Below are positions 33,162 to 45,327 of a DNA stretch of 64,000 bases, in pieces. Numbering within the stretch: the stretch's first letter is position 1; the number at the start of each line of letters is the position of its first letter. Source of the stretch: Datura wrightii (Eukaryota; Streptophyta; Magnoliopsida; Solanales; Solanaceae); NCBI GenBank assembly GCA_035772735.1, contig JASDFA010000001.1:135761001-135825000 (forward strand). Direction: 5' to 3'. A model generated the notes under the pieces. The model was not told the origin of the DNA. It searched no databases and saw only the letters and a program-made list of their open reading frames with translations. The position numbers and the translations under genes were made by a program.

Positions 33162-35729
33162 TTTCACGACCCGAGCGTAGACCCAGATCGTAGACACGAG
33201 ACAAGGGACCCGAGAGACCCCAAGTCAACCCATGGCACAAGCATTCAACTAACTCATTCAATAAACTTGAAGAAAAAATAATCTTAAACTAAGTGGAATT
33301 CTAACTTAATATAACAACTGAATGATTGTCTGAAGATGAATACATGTCTAAGTTTGATAAGCCTCTATTCTGGACAAGCTGATGGGACAATACCCCCAAC
33401 TAGCTCAACAATACTGAAACTGAAAATACATCCAAGATAACGAAAAGTCTAGTCCTCGAAAGATGAGGAGTCACAAATCAAGTAGGTGCTTACTCAGATA
33501 AGCGACTACAAATAGGCTGAACCTGAGAATTAGATCCTGCATCAGGAAATGATGCAACACAGAAAGTATGCGGTTAGTACGTGGAATGTACCGAGTATGC
33601 AAGCTAAGTAAAACCGCTTAAGTAATATAATTCATTTAAAACCATTAATACATAACATAATCTTTTAAGAGTAAGTAGAAGACTACATGCATTCATTCTA
33701 AAATAGCACTCTTATCATAATGTGTTTATGCATAGCTTTAGAACATCGTAACTGACCCAATTGACTCAAAGCTAAAACATAACATTTATATCAAAAGCTG
33801 AAAAGTAAGCCAAACCTTGCTTTTTGAACATGCATGCATAAGATAATTATCATAAGTAATGAATATGAAAATTTGAATGATATAAATAGTGGGAGACTCA
33901 TCACTTAACCTACATACCGTGGTAGAGCTTACGTGGTCCCAACTATCACACTCAAGTAGGTAGATCCGTCCATAACTTTTACAAAGGCGATGGATGATAC
34001 CATCATATCGATATCAAGCTGAAGGGCCAATCGGGCCGGGGATGGCTCACAAGGGAGCTCCCAATAATATAATAGTTTCAACCTACCTTGGTGCATAGTT
34101 CTCGGGCATAAGGTAATCGACCCTTAATCCGCTCGATGCTAGACTCTTCTCCCAAAACATGCAATGCTCTACATCGTATATAACAAAGCTCAACATCGTC
34201 TATTGACGAAGCTCAACATCGTCTATTGATGAAGCTTAACATGAAATCATGCATAACTCAATATCGTATGAAACTCAACATTGTCTATTGACAAAGCTCA
34301 TAATGAAATCATGCATAGACTAGACATCATACGGATATGAAGCTCAATATTGTCTATTGACAAATCTCAATAATGACCTACATCTCGATTATGAAATCAT
34401 GCATATGAGAAGATTTATTTCAAAATATACCACAAGCTCAATCATAGGTGGGAGCATCTTCTCCAAATCATATGGTAAGATATGTATAGAAATATTTACT
34501 CAACGTACCAGAAGCTAGAATTGATAATAAAAATTCGGAAATTTCACTTCAAATAATGTGGTAAGCTTATGTCGGGGAAATCATAACTTTAAATAAACAT
34601 ATGGGCATCACCCAAGGCTCTATCATACTTGGATCTAAGCAACTCACATTGAAAAAAACTACATAATCATGGGTAGCTTTAGAAACATGCTTTTAATCAT
34701 CAACGTCATCATCACACCACATTTACCATAAATCTCCTCCTTTATGAACTCTTCACCTATGGGTGTTTTAGATTCAAATTTTGGAAAACAATTTTTATAA
34801 GGGAAAACTAGTTAGGATCTTCCCAAGCTTCTTAAATCATCAATATTAACTCAATTTAATCATACCCATGTATAGAGATTGAAGAATCATGCAACTGGGC
34901 AAAACCCCATACTCGATCATAGACAATTTAATCACATTTTGATAGGGGATAGGCATGGGTGTGGAAGAAAGCACCCACTCATAGCCTTACATACCTGGTA
35001 ATGGTGAATTCTAACACCCTCAATTCCAATGGAAACCTTGATATTATACCTTGAACATCCTCTTCAAACTGGCATGCATCAGAGTAATGGCTTAGAAAGG
35101 GTTTTCCCCTGCTAAAAACCCACTAAAACGAGCCTTAAACGATGTAGTATAGGTCTTAGGAACTTAGAAATTACGAAAAGACCCTTACTAAATTCGAAGG
35201 AAAAAATACTGCCAGGTGACCCTAACGAGTGACCTGATGATTCGTCAGGACAGGAAATGACTCATCGAGTCACCCGTCAAGTGCACTGGTTAACTGATCT
35301 ACTGGGGATCATATTGGGGGACATAACGACTCCTGCCTCGAGACCATGGCTCGTGGTCTCCTTCCGTCTGGTACACTACCTTGATTTCCAATAAAATTCA
35401 ACTTGTTTCTCACGACTCACCTCACGAGTCATTGGGACTAGCAAGGGCTCGTGGTCCCATCCGTTAAGTACACTGGATAAATCGTCCTTTAACATTCCAA
35501 CCCCACCCAATGATTAACATGACGACACGTGGTGGCTGACCACGAGTTGTTACTTCACTCATGGGGACCTCGATCCCTTGATCACTCCAGGCCTTCCCAT
35601 GAGTCACTTGACAACTTGTGGGCTCTTCTCACGAGTCATTCAGTGACTCATTCTGCAACAGCTGGTCCACTTTCCAATTTTCCCCGTTTCAACTTTCTAG
35701 TCTGATCTTTGAATTCTTAGGGTATAACA
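33162..35729 (-). repeat. 5' LTR of the minus-strand Tekay-like element
   Basis: In the minus orientation it starts TGTTATACCC at 35729 and ends GGGTCGTGAAA next to the PBS; about 2.57 kb. The U3 end (plus 35215-35660) is dense in ACGAGTCAT/ACGAGTCGT half-sites. About 34175-34400 contains imperfect tandem copies of CTCAACATCGTCTATTGA. No gene is supported in it. Confidence 0.85.
34170..34400. repeat. Imperfect tandem repeat within the LTR
   Basis: At least five degenerate copies of a roughly 30-60 bp unit containing AAGCTCAACATCGTCTATTG and GAAATCATGCATA. It appears to be a local amplification inside the LTR. Confidence 0.55.
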
Positions 35730-35731
35730 GC

Positions 35732-35911
35732 CTCATTTATGAGGAAATGCCAGTTACAATTTTGGATCATCAGTATCGGAGGCTGAGGAACAAATAAGTA
35801 GCTTTAGTTAAAGTTCTATGGAGAAATCGACATGTTGAGGGAGATACGTGGGAAGCTGAAGCGGCTATGATGGCTAAATACCCTCACTTGTTCCCTACTG
35901 GCTTAGTTTGA
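35732..35911 (+). pseudogene. Tekay-like pol C-terminus of the oldest element
   Basis: Frame LIYEEMPVTILDHQYRRLRN K*, then VALVKVLWRNRHVEGDTWEA and KYPHLFPTGLV to a stop. YEEMPVTILDHQ is the chromodomain-edge segment of plant chromoviruses. The part before 35732 was displaced by the minus-strand gypsy insertion and lies left of the window, if it still exists. Confidence 0.8.
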
Positions 35912-36161
35912 ATTTAAGGTACCAATTTTGCCCTAATTCTATAACCAGCTTTCATGTTCAATTCATGTGCACAAGTTTGATTTATGTCATGATGGATGTA
36001 TGTTATGTCTGAATTCAGTTCAGCTATGTAATTCTTTTCGGAGGTAGCCATTCCGTAAATTTTCAGTTTAAATGTTTGATATTTGCATATGATGAATATT
36101 TGATTCTAAGTTTCTTTGTGTTTCTAATATTAAAGGATGAACATTCCCAAGAGGGAGATAC

Positions 36162-38275
36162 TGTTATACCCCGGGAACCCAAGGATCAGACCGGGGAGTC
36201 AAAGTGGTGAAAAACTAAAATTTCACACCAGGTCACAGGACGAGCCGTGAGGAGGCCCGTGAGGAGTGACCATGAGTCGTGAGGTGACTCGAGGTCGAGC
36301 AGGGTTGGCAGGAGTGGTAGAGGAGCCCACGGGCATGACCACGAGTTGTGGCATGGCCTCAGGACTCGTGAAGTCACCCGTGGCCTAGACTGGATGCTGG
36401 GCTAGGATTTTTGGGCAGTGTTGACCATAGATGGTGACCACGAGTCGTGATCACCCATCACGATTTCTGGTGTCCTCTGTGGGGTCCCAAGCTGAAATAT
36501 TGGCAATATACCTCATGACTTAGGCCATGATTCATGGCCCCTGATGACAAGTCGTTGGATCCCTCGTTCGGATCCCCTGGAATTTATTTTCTACGAATTA
36601 GTAATGGATTTTTCATAAATTCCTAAGATCCTAAGGCCTAAACTACGAAATTTTCGGTTATGAATAGGGAAATTTAAAGGGGTTAAGTTCAGTTTTCACT
36701 TCATTCATTCATGCATGCAAGGTTGGGGAATTGGGAGAGTTATTCAAGCTTATAACTCATCAATTCATTCAATTTCTTCTTGGGTTATCAAGAGAGGTTA
36801 AGAACTAGTTATTCCCAGATATGTAAGGTTCTCAGTGGGTGGTTTCTTCCACACCCATGCCCTTCCCTTTCGATTTTGCTAAAGTTTCAATAAAAACTCA
36901 TGGGGTTTTCAAATTGATTTAATTAGAATTCTAATGATTTGATAATGGGCTTTATTATTTTTGAATCTTATCATAATCTATGGGTTTTAATCAACTTTTG
37001 TGATTTAAATTAATTATAATACTATTGATTTGGAAGTTCTATGTATTTAAGCCTAATTATGCATGCCCCATGGTGAATTGATTTATGATCTAATTACCCA
37101 TTTATGATATTTATAAGTACAACATGAATTATGATTTAAATCATGAATTTATGATGTTACCCATTATGATTTAATGAAATTCAAGCTATATGCATGATTT
37201 ACAAGTATGTATGAGCCTTATGAATTATGAATTATGTTTTTGGCTGACTCACGGGCCTTATGTCATGGCTAGTTCAAGTATGTACAAGAATGTTTATGAT
37301 TATCATGATTTAACTAGCCAATTAATTCATGTAAATATTACTATGAGCACTATATATTTTTTGGGGAGTAGTATCGAACACCGAGTAGGTTTGGGGCCTA
37401 AGTTCTGCCCTGGATCTCATAGACTACGTGCCACCGTAGGTATGTTGGGACCTCCTATGGACTGTCCCCGGCCCAAACGACCTTTTCATGGTGATATCAC
37501 ACTTTCATGGTCCTACCCTTGGCAACGTACGGACACCCTCCCGTGTAGGGTTACAAGAAGGGCTTCATGTGTGCTCATATGGGTATGTCGGTTAAGAGAA
37601 TCTTCCAGTGTTCCTCATGACTTATGCATGTTTATAATTATGTATATTGGCTCAATTCATGTTAATTAAAGATTTCCTCTTATGATTACGATTATGATTG
37701 TGTTATGAATGTTTTAAAAACCTTGAGCCTTATGTTATGTTATAATATTTATGTCATGAGCATGTTGTCCTACTCTTATGATCATTTATGAGTTTTATAT
37801 ATTTTAAATTTCGATTTTACTTACCTTGCATACTTAGTAAATTCCAATTGATGACCGTATACTTTCTATGTTATATCATTTCTTGATACAGCACCCGGCT
37901 CTCAAGCTCACCCTCCTCAGTAGTGTTTCAGAGATTGCCATCAGCATACTTGGTGAATCCTCATGTTTTGAGGGCCATATGCTTAGACTCTACGCTTTTC
38001 ATCCAGTTTCAGAAATTTTGGGTTAGTTGGAGAGTTGTCCCACCAACCCGTCTTTCATGATTAGAGGTTTTTCAGACTATAAGTTGTATTCAGCCATCGT
38101 GTATGGATTATGTATTATCCTTTCTCCGCATTTATGAAATGTTTATGTTTTCTCATGTTAAGTCTTCCACTTATGTGATGGTATTAGATGTATGCTCATG
38201 CCATGGGTTGACTTGGGTTCCCTCAGGGCTCCTTGTCCCATGTCTACGGTCTGGGTGTACATTCGGGTCATGACA
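36162..38275 (+). repeat. 3' LTR of the oldest Tekay-like element
   Basis: Starts TGTTATACCCC after GAGGGAGATAC and ends GGGTCATGACA; 2.1 kb. CACGAGTCGTG at 36439-36449 is one of many dyads. The block ACTACGTGCCACCGTAGG (about 37425-37442) is shared with other gypsy LTRs here. The ORF at 37190-37669 lies in the LTR and has no domain. Flank after the LTR is CTTAG. Confidence 0.85.
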
Positions 38276-39900
38276 CTTAGTCAACTATTCAGGGTAAATT
38301 TGGCTATTTACTAATGAAGTCTAGGTAAATGTCATTATGGATACTATTGAACATCATATAGTTAAGGTAAACACCATCAAAATAAAGAAGAGGAAGTATT
38401 AACAATGGTCCAATGCATCCTTTGACCTTGGTATTAAAAAAAGAATTATGAGATTCTCTTAGTAGCCTAATGGATCAATGACAATTATATAGTTAGCGGG
38501 AGGTAATTTTAATGTCATCTTGAGTGCTGATGAATGATTGGGCACTCTCCCAACTTATTGCAATGAAACATAAGACTTTCATGAATGTCTGAATGTTTGT
38601 GATCTAGTGGTGGTAGGGTATACAAGTAGCACATAAATATGATGGAATAGTAGGACAGACGGAGTTCGTGTGTTCAAGAGATTGGATAGAATCCTAATTA
38701 ACCAAAAGACGTTATATTTTTTTCTTATGCTGCATTTAACTCATCTAATAAAAAAAAAGGTTAGGCCATCCCTCCTTTAGCTAGAGTGCTCTCAAGTTAC
38801 AATTCCAGTGGCAAAGCTTGTCAGACTTTTGAACCTTTGGGTAAAACACACAACTTCCTAGTTACTTTGTAGAAAACTAGATAGTTAACTTTGCTAGTAA
38901 TCCCTTTGGGATTGTTCAATATAAGCTTAAGAGGGTTAAAAATTCTTTAAGAGAGTGGAATAGAGAAACATATTTGAAAAAGTTACTACTTTGGAAAATG
39001 TTATAATGGTTCACATAAAAATGATTGAAGAAGCACCCACACCTCAGAACTAGGAGAAGCTACATAAGGTACAAGCTGATTTGAGTAGACACTTACATTT
39101 TGAAGAGGAGTTTTGAAGACAGAAATTAGGTTTGAACTAGTTATAAAATTGTGAAGGGAATACTAGGTTTTTGTAATCATTTATGAATGACAAAAGAAGA
39201 AAACTACAACTTGAAAATTTCAGAATTAGGAGGGTGAATGGATGACTTCAAAAGAAGACATGGCTAATGAAGCTATCAAATTCTTTCAAAGGCAATTCCT
39301 TGAGGATAATCTCCTTAAAAATTTTGAGATGATCAAACATATACCAAAGTTGATAAGTAAAAAAAATAATGACATGTTGACTGAGTTACCTATTGAAGCT
39401 TAGGTGAGGAAAGTTGCTTATCAGTTAAATAGGGATAATGATAGTGGACCTGATAAATTCACTAGAAGATTTTATTAAAAATGTTGGGATATAATAAAAG
39501 AAGACATAACCTCCATGGTCAGAGCCTTTTTTGTTGTTCAAGAGCTCTCCAAGTGGATAACTCATACTAATATGGTCTAATTACCTAAAAAAAACAAGGT
39601 GGAAACTTACGTAGATATGAGACCAATTAGTTAAATAAATTTTAGCAAATAATATCCAGGGTGCTTCATGAAATGTTGATTTTGTTATTGCCTAGGTTAA
39701 TATTTCTTAACCAAGCTGGTTTTGTCAAAGGGAGGAGTATAGTTGAGAATGTTATAAAGATAGACATGACTAAAGCTTATGATATGGTATTATGGTTGTT
39801 TTTTTACTAAAGTATTGAGGGAATTTGGGTTCTCACTTTACTGGTTCTATTAATTTCTATCTCATAAAGATTGAAACTTTTTAATATTTTTAACTACTAA
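38276..39900 (+). pseudogene. Decayed L1-type LINE (endonuclease and RT remnants)
   Basis: From about 38499 a frame with three stops reads GGNFNVILSADE, then DFHECLNVCDL, WNSRTDGVRVFKRLDRILIN. These are the catalytic-core and late motifs of an L1-type apurinic endonuclease. Near 39700 a second region reads LPRLIFLNQAGFVKGRSIVE and then IKIDMTKAYD, the RT signatures of plant L1 elements, with a deletion between the two. Stops and frameshifts are frequent. No poly(A) tail or target-site duplication could be placed. Confidence 0.75.
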
Positions 39901-41171
39901 AGGCTTCTAATTTAATTGGATTATAGAATTATCTGATTAAGAAACCAATGTTATATCCCTGTCAATAATGGAATGTAATATCCGAGGTTTTCATGCAAAT
40001 TACTGATAGTGGGTCGTTCTAGATATGCATATTATCTTTATTAAAACTCAATATCTCCTAGTAGTTAAATAGTATTTCTCTTAATGATTTTTTTTCAAAT
40101 ACACAAAAGTTATAATGAAGAATGATTGATTAATGCTAATTAAATTTAACTTATTCCTAAGAAAATCTATTAAACGAATATTAATGCCTTGAATTCTTGC
40201 TATTTATTCCTTTCAAACCCTACTTCAATTTTCCATTTAGAGGAGAGTAATTGGCTTAGGTTAATATTTTGAACCACCAAGAACCAACAAAGTATGAGAA
40301 ACAAATACTTATTGAGAATTCAAAATCATGTATTAACTCAAAAACCTCATGAACACAACACCTATAACGGGTCCACAACCTTAGTATTAAATTTAGCTAC
40401 TCATTATTTTGAAATGGAAGCAATGTAATAATGAATTCATAATTTTCTTACTACAATGATAAACAAACACAAAAAAATGAATATTCTCTCCTCTAGAAAT
40501 GACAAGACAAAAAAATACCCAATGCACAAATTTAGAATAAAAAATCTAACAAAATACCCATCAGCACCGTTTACAGACCCTGAAACTGACATACAATATG
40601 TAGATAATATTTTGTACTCCATAAATGACTTGATACTTTTCCCAGTTAGTTCACTGCAATTCCATCTATGCTAGTGTGCAATTCTTTTTCATTGACGACT
40701 TGCGATTCGTGGGATTGGTATATGGTCCGTGACCTATTCTGTGGATTATATTACTAGTGCCCCTATACTATGTTTTATAGCACATGTATTGAATATATGG
40801 TCTATATCTTCTACTAAGCTTGAGTCTCTCCAAAATCTAAGCTTTTGGATAGTGGCCTCATTTTTAATGACCAAACATACATTTGTAGGTAGATTTATTG
40901 TCCTATGATGGTCCATATCGGCGTCACATACTGGTCCATATCTGGGCTAACTGTCGAAAACTCCAATCTAAAGGAAATGAGCAAATGTATAGTTTGCATC
41001 AAAGGTACAGACAATAACATGCAGAATTTTGGATACTTTGCTCTTTTGCTTTATTTTGACCAATTTTCCAATAAATACCTACAATATGACATTTCAACAT
41101 CAGAATCACATAAAAACAAGATAATAGATATAGAAACTCATATAAAGGATATCAAATCTGTCATAAATCCA
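39901..41171. other. Unassigned AT-rich interval
   Basis: No gene is supported; the ORFs at 40437-40674 and 40905-41174 have no recognisable domains. TGTAATATCCGAGGTTTTC at 39974 resembles a gypsy LTR start, and TTCGTGGG/GGTCCGTGACC near 40705-40735 recalls U3 dyads. The interval could therefore be a diverged LTR fragment; this is a weak suggestion. Confidence 0.3.
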
Positions 41172-43027
41172 TGACACATCAACACCCCCAAGACTAGACC
41201 CAGGATTTAAAAATGGAATGTGGTAGAAAATCTAGAAATTTGTCATAGAATGGGTCATGTAGTAGATCGTTGGTTCCACTAACGATCTATAGGATGCGTC
41301 CATGGTGAGGTTCTTGATGTTCAGAGTTGGGACTAACGGGTGTCGGAGTGACTCATTGTTTAAAGTTACGAGTAGTTGGATAGAGTTTTTTTGAGATTAG
41401 TCCTTGGTAAGGGAGAAGGAACGAGTCGTGGAGCGACCTGTTTCAGGTAGCAATGGGTGGTGGTCAGCAGTCATGAAAAGGGGTCCTAGGTTAAGGTAGT
41501 GATGACGACGATTGGCAGTAATGTGTCGTTGGGTCCAGCAACAACCCATCCTACTTAGTCGTGGTGAAGGATTAGAGACCTGAACTCAGGGTCAACCAAC
41601 GAGCAGTGACGAAAGACTGTTGGAGCTGACTATAGATCGTTCTGTCATCCATTGTCACCTGCGGTTCAAAATTTTCAAGAAATTCATTAAGGGAATTTTC
41701 TTCATTCCTAAGTCATAGGGTCCTAAACTACGTCATTTAAGGATCGAAATGCAGTGTTTTATGAAGGGAAAATCTATCCTAGACTTATTCACATTCACGC
41801 ATGCATATTGAAGGGGTTTAGGAGGTGATCAAGTGAGAGTTCTTCAAGCTTCCCTTCAATCCTTCATTGGTATTTCAAGAAGTGGTAAATCTTTCCCAAG
41901 TATGTAGGGTCATGAGTGGGTGAATTCATTCACACCCATGCCCAATCCCTCTCTAAATCATGAAAATTTCTATGTTGATTCTATGGGGTTTTAATGCAAT
42001 GCATGAAATTCCTAATTTCCTACATGGGTATGATCTAAATATGTTTCTACTATTGAATTATGATTCATGGGCAAGTTTTACATTATTTTCAAATATAATT
42101 ATGTTTTCAAGCTTTATAAGTGAAAATGCCCATATATGAGAAGTGCATGAAAGTAGGGATTTATAATGAATGGTCAAGTATGATAAGATATTATTAATGA
42201 AAAGAAAATTTTCAAGTTACCCATGTTGATAATCATGCTTTCAAGTGAATTGAGTACTTTCAAGTATGTTAAAGTATTAGGCAATGTCCACATGTTCAAG
42301 TATGATTTATGATTTATGATTTATGATATGGATTTCATGATTTATCTATTTATGATGTTGGCCAATTTATGGCCCCTTGATTCATGGATAAACATTGTCA
42401 TGTTATGATACTTTGGCTGATGTTATGTTTGTATAAAGTTTCTCTTACGATTATGATTTCGAAGGAATTATGAATGATTTGGAAACCTGGAGCCTTTTAT
42501 TACATTATGATATTTATGATATGAGCATAATGTCCTACTCTTATGAACTTTTGATGTATTTTTAAATGTCTGTTATACTTACCTTGCATACTCAGCATAT
42601 TTCACCTCCTGACCACATACTTTATGCTATATCATTTCATGATACAGACTCTGATCTTCAGATCCAGCATAATTATTATCTCGTTCTCGGAGTAACTTTC
42701 TGTTCATTTGTGATTCCTCATATCTTGAGGACCAGCTGATATCAGTTATCCTTTATGTTTATTCTTCCATACTTTTTAGTTGGGGTGTTGTCCCATCAAC
42801 CCATCGGATATGTTAGAGGCTTTCAGACTATGTGTAGTATTCAGCTGTGATGTATGAAGTGCATTTCATTTTCTACGTTATGTCATGATTATGCTTCCAC
42901 TATGTTATTTTTTTAGTATTCCGCTTTATTTATTGAGTTAGATGTATATTAATGCATGGTTTGTCTTGGAGTCTCTCGGGGCTTCTTGTCCCGTGTTGCG
43001 ATCTGGGTCTACGTTCGGGTCATGAAA
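41172..43027 (+). repeat. 5' LTR of the right-hand Tekay-like element
   Basis: Aligns with the 3' LTR from CCCAAGACTA onward and ends GGGTCATGAAA. It lacks about 350 bp relative to the 3' LTR (junction near 42398, between ATAAACAT and TGTCATGTTATG), including the block with CTACGTACCACCATAGG. The left terminus is approximate because the first ~20 bases differ from the 3' LTR. Confidence 0.75.
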
Positions 43028-43029
43028 AA

Positions 43030-43043
43030 CTTGGTATTAGAGT
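43030..43043 (+). other. Primer-binding site, iMet tRNA type, diverged
   Basis: CTTGGTATTAGAGT follows the LTR end; the canonical word is TGGTATCAGAGC. Confidence 0.7.
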
Positions 43044-43096
43044 CAGGTTTGAAGTGTCCTAGGGTGTGTGAAAGTTGCATTGAGTAGAGTCTTTTT

Positions 43097-43789
43097 CATG
43101 GGTGTGAAGCGCGCCACATTTATGATGAAGAGGCTATGAGACGTTTCGGAAATGTTCCCTTCTTTCATGACCCATGTTGTGCAATGAAATGTCTCCCTAT
43201 CCCTTAAACTCAGGCTATTCACGATTGTATAATCATTGCTCCACCCAGAGCTAACGATAGGAGGAATTGGAATGGAAAAGACCATGAGGATTGCAACGTA
43301 GACGGGCACCAACAAGCCCACCAATCCAGGAGCAACACGCACTAGAGCCGGTTGCCCACACTGAATTTAGGGCAGCTATTCAGATGCTAGTGTAGGACTT
43401 GACCACTCAGGTCAACCAGAAGGCAGTGGTGCATATTCCGTAAAATGGAAATGTGGCGATAGCTCGAGGCAGAGACTTCTTGAGGATGAGCTCACTAGAG
43501 TTTCTTGGGTCCAAGGTGGATGAGGATCCACCTGAGTTTATCAATGAGATTGTGAAGATCACCCAGGTCATGTGGGTGAATGGAGTTGAGTGTGCCAAAT
43601 TGACCTCATATCAGTTGAAGGGGGTCGCACATATCTGGTTTCGACAGTGGAAAAATAATAGGGTTGCCGAAGTAGGCCCTGTCACGTGGGAGGAGTTCAT
43701 GTTGCTTCCCTAGATCGGTTCTTCCCTCTTGGCATGAGGGACTTGAAGGCAGCCGAGTTCGTAAATCTTTAGTAGGAAAATATAATGGT
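43097..43789 (+). pseudogene. Tekay-like gag remnant
   Basis: Leader ATGGGTGTGAAGCGCGCCAC at 43098 resembles that of the minus-strand element. Stops break the N-terminal part. From 43453 an 86-codon frame reads DFLRMSSLEFLGSKVDEDPP, EFINEIVKITQVMWV, AKLTSYQLKGVAHIWFRQW and PVTWEEFMLLP, the gag capsid core. RFFPLGMRDLKAAEFVNL follows in another frame. The zinc knuckle and protease N-terminus are missing through a deletion. Confidence 0.75.
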
Positions 43790-45327
43790 AGAGTTAGCCA
43801 TGACCGTCTTTGATGTTAGCCTCGGCATGGATTGACTATTTTCATGTTATACCTCAGTTAAATGTAGAACCCGAGCAGTAGAGTTTAGATTTTCGGGTGA
43901 GCCAGTCCTAGACCTAAAGGGTAGTTCAGTTGTGCCTTTAGGTCGTTTCATTTCCTACCTTAAAGCCAAAAAGATGATCTTCAAGGGTTGCATGTACCAT
44001 CTAGTTAGGGATAAGGATTCTACATCCGAGACCCCACTATCCAGTCAGTTATAGTACTATGTAAGTATCCAGAAGTCTTCCCAGATGATCTACCGGGAAT
44101 CCCGAGCGAGCGAGAGATTGATTTTGGTATTAACTTTCTTACTGATACGCAACCTATATCTATTTCTCCTTATAGAATTGCTCCAGCAGAGTTAAAGGAG
44201 TTGAAGGAGCAGTTGAAGGACCTATTAGACACGGGTTTCATCAGACCCAGCAAATCCCCATGGGGTGCACCAATCCTCTATGTCCAGAAGAAAGATGTTC
44301 ACCATCAAGAACAGATATCCTCTTTTCAGGATTGATGATTTGTTTGACTAGCTTTAGGGGGCCAAGTGCTTTTCAAAGATATATCTCAAGTGTATTTATC
44401 ATCAGCTCAATATTCGGGAGAGTGACATCCCAAAAATAGTGTTTCGGACGCGGTATAGTTATTATGAGTTTGTATTTATGTCTTTTGGACTAATGAATAC
44501 TCCTGTAGCTTTTATGCATTTGATGAATAGGGTGTTCAAGCCGTACTTGTATATGTTCTTGATCGTGTTTATTGATAACATCCTAATATACTCTTGGAGC
44601 GAGGAGGAGCATGCCTCACATTTGAGGGTGGTGGTGCTACAGACTCATAAAGATCGCCAATTACAAGCCAAATTCAGTAAGTTCGAGTTTTGGTTGAACT
44701 CCTTGGAATTTTTGGGCCACGTAGTGTTAAGTGAGGGTATAAAGGTGGACTCTCAGAAAATAGAAGCAGTGAAGAATTGGCCTAGATCGGTGAATCGTTC
44801 AGGTATCAGGAGTTTCTTGGGCATAGCTGGCTACTATCAGAGGTTGGTCGAGGGTGTTCATCTATTGCTGCACCATTGGCTATATTGACCCAAAAGAAGG
44901 TAAAGTTCCAATGGTCGGAGGCTTGTGAGAAGATCTTCCAAGAGCTGAAGGCTAGACTCACCTCAGCACCAGTGTTGACCCTACCCAAGGGTACCGATGG
45001 GTTCGTGGTGTATTATGATGCTTCAAGGATCTTACTTTGGGTGTGTACTGATGTAGCACTGGAAAGTTATAGTTTGCGCCTCTTGATAGTTGAAAGTGCA
45101 TGAAAAGAACTACCCGAATCATGATCTCGAATTGGAAGCGGTGGTATTCACATTGAATATATGGAGACACTATTTTTACGGGGTCCATGTGGATGTGTTT
45201 ACGGACCATTAAAGTCTACAATATACATTTACCTAGAAGGATCTCAATCTTCAGTAAAGGAGGTGGTTGGAGCTACTTAAGGATTATTACATGAGTGTCG
45301 TTTAACATCTAGGAAAGACTAATGTAG
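43790..45327 (+). pseudogene. Tekay-like protease C-terminus, RT and RNase H (broken)
   Basis: Begins inside the protease (ELAMTVFDVSLGMD), then GRFISYLKAKKMIFKGCMYH and an RT with LLDTGFIRPSKSPWGAPILY. The frame from 44439 gives YYEFVFMSFGLMNTPVAFMH and VFIDNILIYSW; the second catalytic Asp of the FIDD box is Asn here, so RT would be inactive even without the frameshifts. SRSGIRSFLGIAGYYQRLV and the RNase H word VVYYDASRILLWV follow. The solo LTR enters in the GKTNVV/VDALSRL motif at 45327. Confidence 0.82.
45323..45327. repeat. Target-site duplication TGTAG, left copy
   Basis: TGTAG here and at 48346-48350 bracket the solo LTR. Deleting the insert restores the VVVDALSRLSME reading of pol. 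Confidence 0.85.

Larger units (their letters stand above)
2714..35729 (-). mobile_element. Minus-strand Tekay-like gypsy element split by three insertions
   Basis: This is one element reading right to left: LTR 33162-35729, tRNA-Met-type PBS, gag 33089-32595, gag-pol 27204-24589, then a 31-bp piece at 2744-2714. The reverse complement of 2714-2744 continues the RNase H/connection region exactly where 24589 stops, as judged against the related pol at 45240-45280. The interruptions are the element at 27205-32594, the tandem array at 2745-24583, and the element ending at 2713. Its own insertion site is in the older gypsy pol that resumes at 35730 (flank GCCTC). The other end lies outside the window. 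Confidence 0.85.

Noticed and set aside
37190..37669. 159-codon ORF in the oldest LTR
   Set aside because: Lies in the LTR and covers blocks shared with other LTRs; no protein similarity recognised.
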